Assembly (NCBI GenBank): GCA_021325475.1
Contig: JAJPHA010000136.1
Coordinates: forward strand, 1-40,071
DNA length: 40,071 bases
Direction: 5' to 3'
From: Rhodanobacteraceae bacterium
GTDB taxonomy: Bacteria > Pseudomonadota > Gammaproteobacteria > Xanthomonadales > Rhodanobacteraceae
The position numbers and the translations under genes are program-made. The stretch's first letter is position 1, and every line of letters starts with the position of its first letter. Under the pieces are notes generated by a model. It was not told the origin of the DNA, did no database searches, and saw only the letters and a program-made list of their open reading frames with translations. Below are positions 8,000-15,962 of the stretch, in pieces.

Positions 8000-8920
8000 T
8001 CAGCCGGCGGCGTACAGCGAGGGCTCGCCCGGCGGCCGGGTCTTGAAGCGCTTGTGGATCCACAGGTACTGCTCCGGCGCCTCGCGCACCATCCGCTCGA
8101 TCAGCGCGTTGACCCGTGCGGTGTCGGCGCCGGCGTCGTCGCTCGGGAAATCGGCCAGCGGCGGCTCCAGGCGGATCGCATAGCCGGCGCCGTCCCGGCG
8201 GTGAAAGAACGGGATCACCGCCGCGCCCGACAGGCGCGCCAGATGGTGGGTGGCGGTGATCGTCGATGCGGTCACGCCGAAGAACGGCACGAACACGCTG
8301 TCCTTGCCGCGCATGTCCTGATCCGGCGCGTACCAGAGTGTGCCGCCGCGGCGCAGATGGCGCACCGTCGCGCGCAGCTCCTCCTTGGCGAACATGGCGT
8401 CCGCGTAGCGCAGCCGCGCGCGCAGCACCGCCCATTCGAACGCGGCATTGTCCATGACGCGGTACATGCCGGCGATGCGCACGCGCTGCGACACCAGCCG
8501 TGCGCACAGCTCCAGGTGCGAGAAGTGCGCGCCGACCAGCAGCACGCCGCGGCCGGCGGCGCGACACGCGTGCAGATGTTCGAGTCCCTCGATCGTGCAC
8601 GGCACGCGCGCCACTGCACGCTCGCTGCCGAACCAGGCCAGCGCGAATTCGATCAGCAGCGAACCGAGATCGGCGAGGGCGGCGCGCAGCAGGCGCGCCC
8701 GCGCCGGCTCGTCGAGCGCGGGAAAGCACAGTTGCAGATTGCGCGCGGCGACGCGCCGGCGCTCGCCCGGCAAGTGCACGGTGAACGCACCGAGTGCGCG
8801 GCCGAGCCGGCGCAGCGCCGGCCACGGCAGCCGCGCGAGCAGCCAGATCGCGCCGAGCCCCAACCAGGCAAACCAGTAACGCGGGGCGAGCAGAGCGGCG
8901 CGGAACGGTGGCGAGGGCAT
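8000..8920 (-). CDS. lpxL: Lipid A biosynthesis lauroyl/myristoyl-type acyltransferase
   Basis: 306 residues, the usual length for LpxL/HtrB. The catalytic HX4(D/E) dyad is visible in GAHFSHLE, a membrane-inserting segment lies near residues 12-32, and the DQDMRGKDSVFVPFFG and PEQYLWIHKRFKTRP motifs are typical of the family. It adds a secondary acyl chain to Kdo-lipid A at the inner membrane. Whether it is LpxL or LpxM in specificity is not decidable from sequence. The ATG at 8920 lies about 7 bases from a TACAAT box (8927-8932, reverse strand), so the transcript may be leaderless. It is divergent from waaA, across a heptad repeat. Confidence 0.92.
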   Translation of the reverse strand: MPSPPFRAALLAPRYWFAWLGLGAIWLLARLPWPALRRLGRALGAFTVHLPGERRRVAARNLQLCFPALDEPARARLLRAALADLGSLLIEFALAWFGSERAVARVPCTIEGLEHLHACRAAGRGVLLVGAHFSHLELCARLVSQRVRIAGMYRVMDNAAFEWAVLRARLRYADAMFAKEELRATVRHLRRGGTLWYAPDQDMRGKDSVFVPFFGVTASTITATHHLARLSGAAVIPFFHRRDGAGYAIRLEPPLADFPSDDAGADTARVNALIERMVREAPEQYLWIHKRFKTRPPGEPSLYAAG

Positions 8921-8926
8921 CGGCGG

Positions 8927-8932
8927 ATTGTA
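8927..8932 (-). promoter_or_regulatory. Candidate -10 box of the lipid A acyltransferase gene
   Basis: TACAAT on the reverse strand ends 6 bases before the start codon, which would put transcription initiation at or beside the ATG. No clear ribosome-binding site is present, consistent with a leaderless message. No obvious -35 is seen. Confidence 0.35.
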
Positions 8933-8940
8933 GACGACGG

Positions 8941-9040
8941 CTGAGGGCGAAGAGCTGAGGGCCGAGGGCTGAGGGGTGGGCGGCCCTTCCCGCTCACCGC
9001 TGACCGCTCACCATTTCCAACTCCCCACTCCCCACTCCCG
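8941..9040. repeat. Composite heptad repeat, copy 3 (inverted)
   Basis: Five phased units CTGAGGG/CGAAGAG/CCGAGGG (8941-8975) are followed by CGCTCAC/CGCTGAC units (8991-9011) and ACTCCCC/ACTCCCG units (9020-9040). It is the reverse-complement layout of the copies at 2889 and 10353. It fills most of the divergent intergenic space between the acyltransferase gene and waaA, unlike the other copies, which lie downstream of genes. Confidence 0.8.
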
Positions 9041-9048
9041 ATCCCCAC

Positions 9049-9054
9049 TATACT
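9049..9054 (+). promoter_or_regulatory. Candidate -10 box upstream of waaA
   Basis: TATACT lies 26 bases upstream of the waaA ATG and directly follows the heptad array, so any -35 would have to be inside the repeat; I see no good match there. Confidence 0.3.
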
Positions 9055-9080
9055 TTTCCGCCCTCCGCCCCCGCCCCCGC

Positions 9081-10367
9081 ATGCGCCTGCGCCGTTTCAT
9101 CTACACCTTGACCATGTACCTGCTGACGCCGGTGATCCTGTACCGGCTGGCGGTGCGCGGGCTGCGCTATCGCGAATACTTCGGGCGCTGGCGCGAGCGC
9201 TTCGGTTTCTTTCCCGACCCGCACATCCGCGACAGCATCTGGATCCACGCCGTGTCGATGGGCGAGGTCAACGCGGCGATGCCGCTGATCGACGCCTTGA
9301 TGCAGCGCTACCAGGACACGCCGTTCGTGATCACCACGGTCACGCCGACCGGCTCCGAGCGCGTGCGCCGGGTCTACGGCGAGCGCGTGTTCCACGTCTA
9401 TCTGCCGTACGATCTGCCGGCCTCGATCCGGCGGTTTCTCGACCGCGTGCGGCCGCGCCTGGCGGTGGTGATGGAAACCGAGATCTGGCCGAATCTGTTC
9501 TTCGAGTGCCAGGCGCGCGGCATTCCGCTGATCGTCGCCAACGCACGCCTGTCGGAAAAGAGCCTGCGCGGCTACGGGCCGGTGCGGCCGCTCGCGCACA
9601 GCGCGGTGGCGAGCGCGCGCTACATCGCCGCGCAGTCGGCGACCGACGCCGGCCGGCTGCGCGAGCTCGGCGCCGAACCGGAGCGGCTCGGCATCTTCGG
9701 CAATCTCAAATACGACATGAACGTGCCGGGCGAACTCGCCGACGAGGGCCGCGCCATGCGCGAGGCGTGGGGCGCACGGCGGCCGGTGTGGATCGCGGCG
9801 AGCACGCACGAAGGCGAGGAACTGCCGGTGCTGAAGGCGCACGCCGCGGTGCTGCGCCAGTTCCCGGATGCGCTGCTGTTGCTCGCGCCACGCCATCCGG
9901 AGCGCTTCAAGCCGGTCGCGCTCGATTGCCGCAGCTTCGGCTTCGTCACGCGCACGCGCAGCGAGGACGGCCTCGCCACGATCGACACGCAATGCTTCGT
10001 CGTCGATACGCTCGGCGAGCTGCTGCGCTTCTATGCCGCGGCGGACGTCGCCTTCGTCGGCGGCAGTCTGGTACCGATCGGCGGCCACAACGTGCTCGAG
10101 CCGGCGGCGCTGTCGGTGCCGGTGATCGTCGGTCCGCAGACGTTCAATTTCGCCGAGATCACCGCGAACCTGGTCGAGTCGGGTGCGGCGTTGCGCATCG
10201 CCGACGGCGACGGGCTCGGCGCCTGCGTCGTGCGTCTGCTCGCCGACGCCGCGCTGCGCCAACGCACCGGCGCGGCCGCGCGCGCCGCGTTCGAGCGCGA
10301 ACAGGGCGGCGTGCTGCGCACCGTGGAGGTCGTCGAGCGGGTGCTGGCGGAAGGGAGCGGGGAGTAG
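9081..10367 (+). CDS. waaA: 3-deoxy-D-manno-octulosonic acid (Kdo) transferase
   Basis: 428 residues, GT30 family. It transfers Kdo from CMP-Kdo to lipid IVA at the cytoplasmic face of the inner membrane. An N-terminal hydrophobic anchor (about residues 6-25) is followed by IWIHAVSMGEVNAA with the catalytic Glu, then VMETEIWPNL, ANARLSEKS, and the C-terminal CMP-binding segments FVGGSLVPIGGHNVLEPAA and GPQTFNFAEIT. The ATG at 9081 gives the usual N-terminus. The stop codon (10365-10367) and the last residues (EGSGE) are encoded by a heptad repeat, so the natural C-terminus has been replaced or extended by the repeat. Confidence 0.96.
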   Translation: MRLRRFIYTLTMYLLTPVILYRLAVRGLRYREYFGRWRERFGFFPDPHIRDSIWIHAVSMGEVNAAMPLIDALMQRYQDTPFVITTVTPTGSERVRRVYGERVFHVYLPYDLPASIRRFLDRVRPRLAVVMETEIWPNLFFECQARGIPLIVANARLSEKSLRGYGPVRPLAHSAVASARYIAAQSATDAGRLRELGAEPERLGIFGNLKYDMNVPGELADEGRAMREAWGARRPVWIAASTHEGEELPVLKAHAAVLRQFPDALLLLAPRHPERFKPVALDCRSFGFVTRTRSEDGLATIDTQCFVVDTLGELLRFYAAADVAFVGGSLVPIGGHNVLEPAALSVPVIVGPQTFNFAEITANLVESGAALRIADGDGLGACVVRLLADAALRQRTGAAARAAFEREQGGVLRTVEVVERVLAEGSGE

Positions 10368-10413
10368 GGAGTGGGGAGTAGGGAGTGGAAAAAGCCGCGC
10401 TCAGCCCTCGGCT
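10353..10413. repeat. Composite heptad repeat, copy 4 (forward)
   Basis: Five phased heptads, GGGAGCG GGGAGTA GGGAGTG GGGAGTA GGGAGTG (10353-10387), are followed by the same GAAAAAGC linker start as at copy 1 and then CTCAGCC CTCGGCT (10400-10413). It overlaps the 3' end of waaA and ends just before the stop of the convergent tolC gene. Confidence 0.8.
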
Positions 10414-10416
10414 CCG

Positions 10417-11808
10417 CTACTCCAGGAACGCATTCACCGCCTCGAGATCCTTCACCTCGAGCACGCCGGCGGCGTTCTTGAGTTGCAGGCCCGACAGCAC
10501 GAACTGGTGCCGCGCCTGCGAGTAGGCGCTCTGGGCGTTGAGCAGCGTGCTCTGGCTGGTCAGCACGTCGAGGATGGTCTTGGTGCCGACCTCGAATCCC
10601 GCCTGGGTGGCGTCGAGTCCGCTCTGCGCGGAAATCACCGCCTGGCGCGTCGCCTCGACCTCGCTGATACCGGCGATCACCGCGCGGTAGGCGTTGCGTG
10701 TACCGGCGATGACGTTGCGCCGCGTGAGCTCCAGTTGATCCTGCGCGGCGTCGCGCTGGAACGCGGCCTGGCGCGTCTGCGCGGTGACCAGGCCGCCGCT
10801 GAACAGCGGCACCGACAGGGTCACGCCGATCGTGGTGTTGGTGGTCAGGCCATTGGCCGGAAAGCTGCCGAGGCTGGCGCCGCCGAACATCGAGCTGTTC
10901 GTGCCCCACGCCGGCGTGTCGGTGCGCACCAGCGAGGCCGACAGGGTCGGGTAGTGGCCGGCGCGCTGCGCGTCGACGTTGAGATCGGCCGCCTCGAGCG
11001 CATGCTGCTTCGAGGCGAGCAGCGGACTGTGGGCGATGGCGAGATCCACCCAGCCTTGCAGGTCGTGCGGTTCGGGTTTCTCCAGCGGCAACTGCTCGCG
11101 CAGTTTCTTGAGCTCGCCGAACGCCGCGCCGGTGATCTGCAGCAGCGTCTCGCGGGCGGTATCGACGTTGTTCTGCGCGGTGATCACCTGGGCCACCGCG
11201 GCGTCGTGCTGGGCGCGCGCGACGTGGACGTCGGTGATCGCCGACAGGCCGACCTGGTAGCGCTGTTCGGCCTGGTCGAGCTGCTTCTGCAGCGACTTCT
11301 CGTTCAACTGCGCGAACTTGAGCTGGTCTTCCGCGGTGAGCACGCCGAAATAGGCGTTCGCCGTGCGCACCATCAGGTCCTGCCGCGCGGCGTCGTAGTC
11401 GCTCGATGCGCCCGCGGCGCTGGCGCGCGCGGCGCGGAAGCGCTCGATGTTGCCCCAGTTGAACAGCGACTGGGTGAGCTGCCCCTGCGCCTGCCGCGAG
11501 CGGTCGCGCGTGGTGCTGGCGAACGGCACCAGCACGTAGTTGCCGGCGGCGTCCGGCTGGGTGGTCAGGCTGCGGGCCCCGCCGTCGCTGTGCAGGTAGC
11601 CGAGACTGGCGCTGAGCTGCGGCAGCAGCGGCGCCCGCGCGATGTCGGCGCCGGCGTCGCCGGCGCCGCGCGCGGCCTCGGCTGCCGCCAGGGTCGGGTC
11701 GGCCTGGCGCGCCTGCTGGTAGATCTGCATCAGGTCCTCGGCGGCGGCGGGGGCGGCGGCGACGGCCAGGGCCAGCGCCAGCGCGGTCGTTCGTATACTT
11801 TTCAGCAT
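10417..11808 (-). CDS. tolC: TolC-family outer membrane channel protein
   Basis: 463 residues with a Sec signal peptide (about residues 1-23, cleaved after PAAA) and the duplicated helical-hairpin repeats of TolC: first EDLMQIYQQARQADPTLAAA with a matching QLTQSLFNWG, later AIAHSPLLASKQHALEAADLNVD with VTLSVPLFSGG. The conserved LDVLTSQSTLLNAQSAYSQARH segment is near the C-terminus. It is the outer-membrane tunnel for tripartite pumps and type I secretion. It lies 33 bases downstream of the Pcm-like gene on the same strand as the adaptor and RND genes, suggesting one efflux locus, although TolC proteins usually serve several pumps. An AAAGTATA word spans codons 3-5. Confidence 0.95.
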   Translation of the reverse strand: MLKSIRTTALALALAVAAAPAAAEDLMQIYQQARQADPTLAAAEAARGAGDAGADIARAPLLPQLSASLGYLHSDGGARSLTTQPDAAGNYVLVPFASTTRDRSRQAQGQLTQSLFNWGNIERFRAARASAAGASSDYDAARQDLMVRTANAYFGVLTAEDQLKFAQLNEKSLQKQLDQAEQRYQVGLSAITDVHVARAQHDAAVAQVITAQNNVDTARETLLQITGAAFGELKKLREQLPLEKPEPHDLQGWVDLAIAHSPLLASKQHALEAADLNVDAQRAGHYPTLSASLVRTDTPAWGTNSSMFGGASLGSFPANGLTTNTTIGVTLSVPLFSGGLVTAQTRQAAFQRDAAQDQLELTRRNVIAGTRNAYRAVIAGISEVEATRQAVISAQSGLDATQAGFEVGTKTILDVLTSQSTLLNAQSAYSQARHQFVLSGLQLKNAAGVLEVKDLEAVNAFLE

Positions 11809-11841
11809 CGGGACGTTTTCCTTGCGGCAGAGGGGATCCGG

Positions 11842-12498
11842 TCAGAGCGTGAAGCGCGCCGGCGGCTCGGCGTGACGCAGGTACGGCACGTCGGTCTCGA
11901 ACAGTTCTTCCGTGGCGAGGCCCGCGGCGGTGCGCGTGCAGCGCACCGCGCGCTGTGCCGGCGATTCGCCGACGATGGCGACCAGGCGCCCGCCGGGGCG
12001 AATCCAGTCGCCCCAGTGTGGCGGCAGCGCATGCACCGCGCCAGTGACAACCATCACGTCGAACGGCTGCGTCGCGCGCCACGTGCGCACCGCCTCGCCG
12101 AGCTCGAGCCGCGCGTTGCGCACGTTCGCGGCGTGCAGCCGCGCGCGCGCGGCCTCGACGAACTCGGCGTGCTGCTCCACGCTCGTCACCTCGCCGGCCA
12201 GACGCGCCAGGCAGGCGGTGAAGAAGCCCGAGCCGGTGCCGATCTCGAGCACGCGCTCCTCCGGCTGCGGCGCAGCGGCCTGCAACAGGCGGCCTTCGAG
12301 CACCGGCCGCAGCATCACCTCGCCGTGACCGAGCGGCAGGTCGAGATCGGCGAAGGCGAGATTGCGGTACGCCGGCGGCACGAAGTCCTCGCGCCGCACC
12401 GCGGCGAGCGCCTCGAGCACGCGTTCGTCGAGCACGTCCCAGGGACGCACCTGCTGCTCGATCATGTTGCGTCGGGCGAGTTCGAGATTGGCAGACAT
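11842..12498 (-). CDS. Protein-L-isoaspartate O-methyltransferase-family protein
   Basis: 218 residues, class I SAM-dependent methyltransferase of the PCMT family. The start region MSANLELARRNMIEQQVRPW and the glycine-rich SAM loop VLEIGTGSGFFTACLA (about residues 80-95) are clear, as is VMLRPVLEGRLLQA upstream. Canonical Pcm repairs isoaspartyl residues, but this proteobacterial subgroup, often encoded next to tolC, has not to my knowledge been shown to do so; its usual TxSQP motif appears as VMLRPV here. The ATG at 12498 is preferred to the upstream open frame. It sits between the RND pump gene (103 bases upstream) and tolC. Confidence 0.88.
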   Translation of the reverse strand: MSANLELARRNMIEQQVRPWDVLDERVLEALAAVRREDFVPPAYRNLAFADLDLPLGHGEVMLRPVLEGRLLQAAAPQPEERVLEIGTGSGFFTACLARLAGEVTSVEQHAEFVEAARARLHAANVRNARLELGEAVRTWRATQPFDVMVVTGAVHALPPHWGDWIRPGGRLVAIVGESPAQRAVRCTRTAAGLATEELFETDVPYLRHAEPPARFTL

Positions 12499-12601
12499 GG
12501 TCGCGATTCCGTCGGAAAAAGACCCAACAGCATAGGTCCTGGCGGCGCGGGCGGCAATCGTACGATCGCCCGCCCGCGTGCGCCCGCCAAAGTGCCGGAA
12601 G

Positions 12602-15600
12602 TCATTCGCCGGCACCGGCGAGCGGCGGCAGCGATGCGGCAGTCGGCCGCGCGTGCGCCGGGGCGCTTGCCGCCGGGCGCGGCACGCGGAACCACGCCGC
12701 GTACAGCGCCGGCAGGAACAGCAGGGTCAACGCCGTCGCCACCGTCAGGCCACCCATGATCGCCACCGCCATCGGTCCGTAGAACGCGCTGTGCGTCAGC
12801 GGGATCATCGCCAGGATCGCCGCCAGCGCGGTCAATACGATGGGACGAAAGCGCCGAATGGTTGCATCGACGATCGCGTCGTGCGCGGTGTGTCCGGCGC
12901 CGATGTCCTGTTCGATCTGGTCGACCAGGATCACCGAGTTGCGCATGATCATGCCGAGCAGCGCGATCGTGCCGAGCATGGCGACGAAGCCGAACGGCAC
13001 GCGGAACAACAGCAGGAACGCGGTCACGCCGATCAGGCCGAGCGGCGCGGTGAGCACGACCAGCAGCACGCGCTGGAAGCTCTGCAACTGCAGCATCAGC
13101 ACGGTCAGCACGACCACCGCGAACAGCGGCAGGCCGGCGTTGACCGAGGCCTGGCCCTTGGCGCTCTCCTCGACCGCGCCGCCGACCTCGAGCCGGTAGC
13201 CCGGCGGCAGTTGCCGTTCGAGCGGCGCGAGCGCGGGCCGGAGCTGCGCGGTGACCGTGGCCGCGGTGAGCGCGCCGTCGATGTCGCCGCGCACGGTCAC
13301 CGTCGGCAGCCGGTCGCGGCGCCAGATGATGCCGTCCTCGAAGCCGTAGCCGACCTCGGCGATCTGCCGCAGCGGTACGGTCTTGCCGGACGCGGTCGGC
13401 ACGGCAAGGTTTTCCAGCAGCGACAATTGCGCGCGCTCCTCGCGCGGGCCGCGCAGCGAGATCTCGATCAACTGATCGCGTTCACGGTACCAGGTCACCG
13501 GCACGCCGGACAGCGAGCTCTGCAGGAAATTGGCCAGATCCTGCGAACTGACGCCGAGCACCCGCGCGCGTTCCTGGTCGATGGCCAGATGCACCACCTT
13601 GCTCGGCTCCCGCCAGTCGGCGTTGACGTTGTATACATGTGGATTCTGCCGCATCACGTCGCCGACCCGCGCGGCGAGCGCGCGCAGCGTGGCGAGGTCC
13701 GGCCCGGACACGCGGAACTGCACCGGGTAGCCCACCGGCGGGCCGTTCTCCAGGCGCAGCACGCGCGCGGACAGTTCGCTGAAGTCGCGCGCGAACAGGT
13801 CGAGCAGGTCGGCGCGCAGGCGTTCGCGGTCGCCGAGGCTCCTGGTCAGCAGCACGAATTCGGCGAAGCTCGCCTGCGGCAGTTGCTGGTCGAGCGGCAG
13901 ATAGAAGCGCGGCGCGCCGGAGCCGATGTAGCTCACGTAGTTCTCGAGCTCGGGACGCCGCGCCAGCCAGTCCTCGAGCTTCTTCGCCTGCGCGGCGGTC
14001 GCGCTCAGCGAGGCGCCTTCGGCGAGCTTGAGATCGACCAGCAGTTCCAGCCGGGTCGAGTCCGGAAAGAACTGCTGCTGCACGAAGCCGAATCCGACGA
14101 GCGCCAGCGCGAACAGCGCGAAGGTCGCCGCGATCACGGTCTTGCGCCGGCGCACGCACCATGCGACCAGCGCGCGCAAGCGGCGGTAGAACGGCGTGGC
14201 GTACGGATCGTGCGTCGCGTGGTCAGCGCCGGTGCGCGCATCGCCGCCGCGCAACCTCGCCGGCAGACGCGCCAGCACGCGCCCGCGCCAGCGTTGGAGC
14301 CGCCGCTCGAAGCGGCTCGGCGGCGCGCCGCGCTCGGGCAGCAGGGCGTGGCCGAGATAAGGGATCAGGATCACCGCCGCGAACCAGGAAACGATGAGCG
14401 CGATCGTCACCACCTGGAACAGCGAACGGGTGTATTCGCCGGTGCCGGATCGCGCCGTCGCGATCGGCAGGAAGCCGGCGGCGGTGACCAGCGTGCCGGT
14501 GAGCATCGGGAACGCGGTCGAAGAATAGGCGAACGCCGCGGCGCGCAGCCGATCGAGGCCCTGTTCCATCTTCACCGCCATCATCTCCACGGCGATGATG
14601 GCGTCGTCCACCAGCAGGCCGAGCGCGAGCACCAGCGCGCCGAGCGAGATCTTGTGCAGGTCGATGCCGAACAGCTTCATCGCCGCGAACGTGACCGCCA
14701 GCACCAGCGGGATCGACAGTGCGACGACCAGGCCGCTGCGCAGGCCGAGCGAGAAGAAGCTGACCGCGAGCACGATCGCCACGGCGATGGCGAGCGTATC
14801 GACGAACTCGCCGACCGAGCGCGCCACCGCGCGCGGCTGATCGGCCACCTTGGCAAGCTCCAGGCCCACCGGCAGGGTCGCGCGCAGGCGCGCGACCGTG
14901 GCGTCCAGCGCGCGGCCGAGGGCGAGGATGTCGCCGCCGTCGCGCATCGCCACCGCGATGCCGAGCGCGTCGCGACCGTCGTAGCGCATGCGCGGCTGCG
15001 GCGGATCGGCGTAGCCGCGGCGCACCTCGGCGACGTCGCCGAGCCGGAACAACTGGCCGTTCGCGCGAATGGCGAGGTCGCGGATCGCCTCGACCGAATC
15101 GAACGCACCGCTGGTGCGCAGGTAGATGCGGTCGCTGGCGGTCTCGAAACTGCCGGCGGCAGTGATCGCGTTCTGCGCTTCGAGCACGCGCTGCACGTCG
15201 GCGAAACTCACGCCGAGCGTGGCGAGCTTGGCGTTGGACAGCTCGATGTAGATCTTCTCGTCCTGGCGGCCGATCAACTCCACCTTGGCCACGTCCGGCA
15301 CGCGCAGCAGCTCGAGCTTGATGCGCTCGGCATAGTCGCGCAGTTGCGCGTCGTCGTAGCCGTCGCCGGTGAGTGCGTAGATGTTGCCGAAGGTGTCGCC
15401 GAATTCGTCGTTGAAGAACGGGCCCTGCACGCCGGGCGGCAGGGTGTGGCGAATGTCGCCGATCTTCTTGCGCACCTGGTAGAACACCTCGGGCACGCGC
15501 GCCGCCGGCAGCGAATCCTTGAGCACCACGAACACCTGCGATTCGCCGGGGCGCGAGTAGCTGCGTAGGTAATCGAGCTCCGGCAGCTCCTGCAGCTTCT

Positions 15601-15814
15601 TCTCGATCTTCTCGGTCACCTGCTCGGCGATCTCGGCGGCGGTCGCGCCCGGCCAGGGCGTGGCGACCACCATCACCTTGAACGTGAACGGCGGATCCTC
15701 CGACTGGCCGAGATGGAGGTACGACCACACCCCGACGAGCGCCAGCACCGCGATGAAGTAGCGCAGCAGCGGGCGGTGGCTGAGCGCCCAGGCCGACAGA
15801 TTGAAGCGGGTCAT
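12602..15814 (-). CDS. RND-family efflux pump inner-membrane permease
   Basis: 1070 residues, the normal length for an AcrB/HAE1-like trimeric proton antiporter. TM1 follows ALSHRPLLRYFIAVLALVG; the first periplasmic domain contains SEDPPFTFKVMVVATPWPGA. The proton-relay Asp pair is present in GLLVDDAI (D403, D404), and the second half repeats the topology with a twin large periplasmic loop. Substrates are probably hydrophobic or amphiphilic compounds; the heavy-metal (CusA) type is less likely because I see no Met-rich cluster. The ATG at 15814 gives the standard N-terminus MTRFNLSAWAL. It is preceded by the adaptor gene (148 bases) and presumably forms a complex with it and the TolC protein. 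Confidence 0.95.
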   Translation of the reverse strand: MTRFNLSAWALSHRPLLRYFIAVLALVGVWSYLHLGQSEDPPFTFKVMVVATPWPGATAAEIAEQVTEKIEKKLQELPELDYLRSYSRPGESQVFVVLKDSLPAARVPEVFYQVRKKIGDIRHTLPPGVQGPFFNDEFGDTFGNIYALTGDGYDDAQLRDYAERIKLELLRVPDVAKVELIGRQDEKIYIELSNAKLATLGVSFADVQRVLEAQNAITAAGSFETASDRIYLRTSGAFDSVEAIRDLAIRANGQLFRLGDVAEVRRGYADPPQPRMRYDGRDALGIAVAMRDGGDILALGRALDATVARLRATLPVGLELAKVADQPRAVARSVGEFVDTLAIAVAIVLAVSFFSLGLRSGLVVALSIPLVLAVTFAAMKLFGIDLHKISLGALVLALGLLVDDAIIAVEMMAVKMEQGLDRLRAAAFAYSSTAFPMLTGTLVTAAGFLPIATARSGTGEYTRSLFQVVTIALIVSWFAAVILIPYLGHALLPERGAPPSRFERRLQRWRGRVLARLPARLRGGDARTGADHATHDPYATPFYRRLRALVAWCVRRRKTVIAATFALFALALVGFGFVQQQFFPDSTRLELLVDLKLAEGASLSATAAQAKKLEDWLARRPELENYVSYIGSGAPRFYLPLDQQLPQASFAEFVLLTRSLGDRERLRADLLDLFARDFSELSARVLRLENGPPVGYPVQFRVSGPDLATLRALAARVGDVMRQNPHVYNVNADWREPSKVVHLAIDQERARVLGVSSQDLANFLQSSLSGVPVTWYRERDQLIEISLRGPREERAQLSLLENLAVPTASGKTVPLRQIAEVGYGFEDGIIWRRDRLPTVTVRGDIDGALTAATVTAQLRPALAPLERQLPPGYRLEVGGAVEESAKGQASVNAGLPLFAVVVLTVLMLQLQSFQRVLLVVLTAPLGLIGVTAFLLLFRVPFGFVAMLGTIALLGMIMRNSVILVDQIEQDIGAGHTAHDAIVDATIRRFRPIVLTALAAILAMIPLTHSAFYGPMAVAIMGGLTVATALTLLFLPALYAAWFRVPRPAASAPAHARPTAASLPPLAGAGE

Positions 15815-15962
15815 GGCCGATACTCCGGGCGCTTGGCGAGAAGATGCTCCGGCCCGCGGCCCGCGACACCGGGGAGGCAGAGTTCGCGGGCACGACGGGC
15901 GGAGCAAGAGCAATCGGGGAGGCAACGTCCCGCCGCGGCAGCTCCCCGGGCCGCGGTCGGGT

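Noticed and set aside
8941-9040. Phased repeats as a CRISPR array
   Set aside because: Units are 7 bases and contiguous, with no spacers and no cas genes nearby.
12578-15568. Long forward-strand open frame opposite the RND pump gene
   Set aside because: It is an antisense shadow of a high-GC gene: Arg/Ala/His/Gln-rich, with no recognisable domain, while the reverse strand encodes a complete RND permease.
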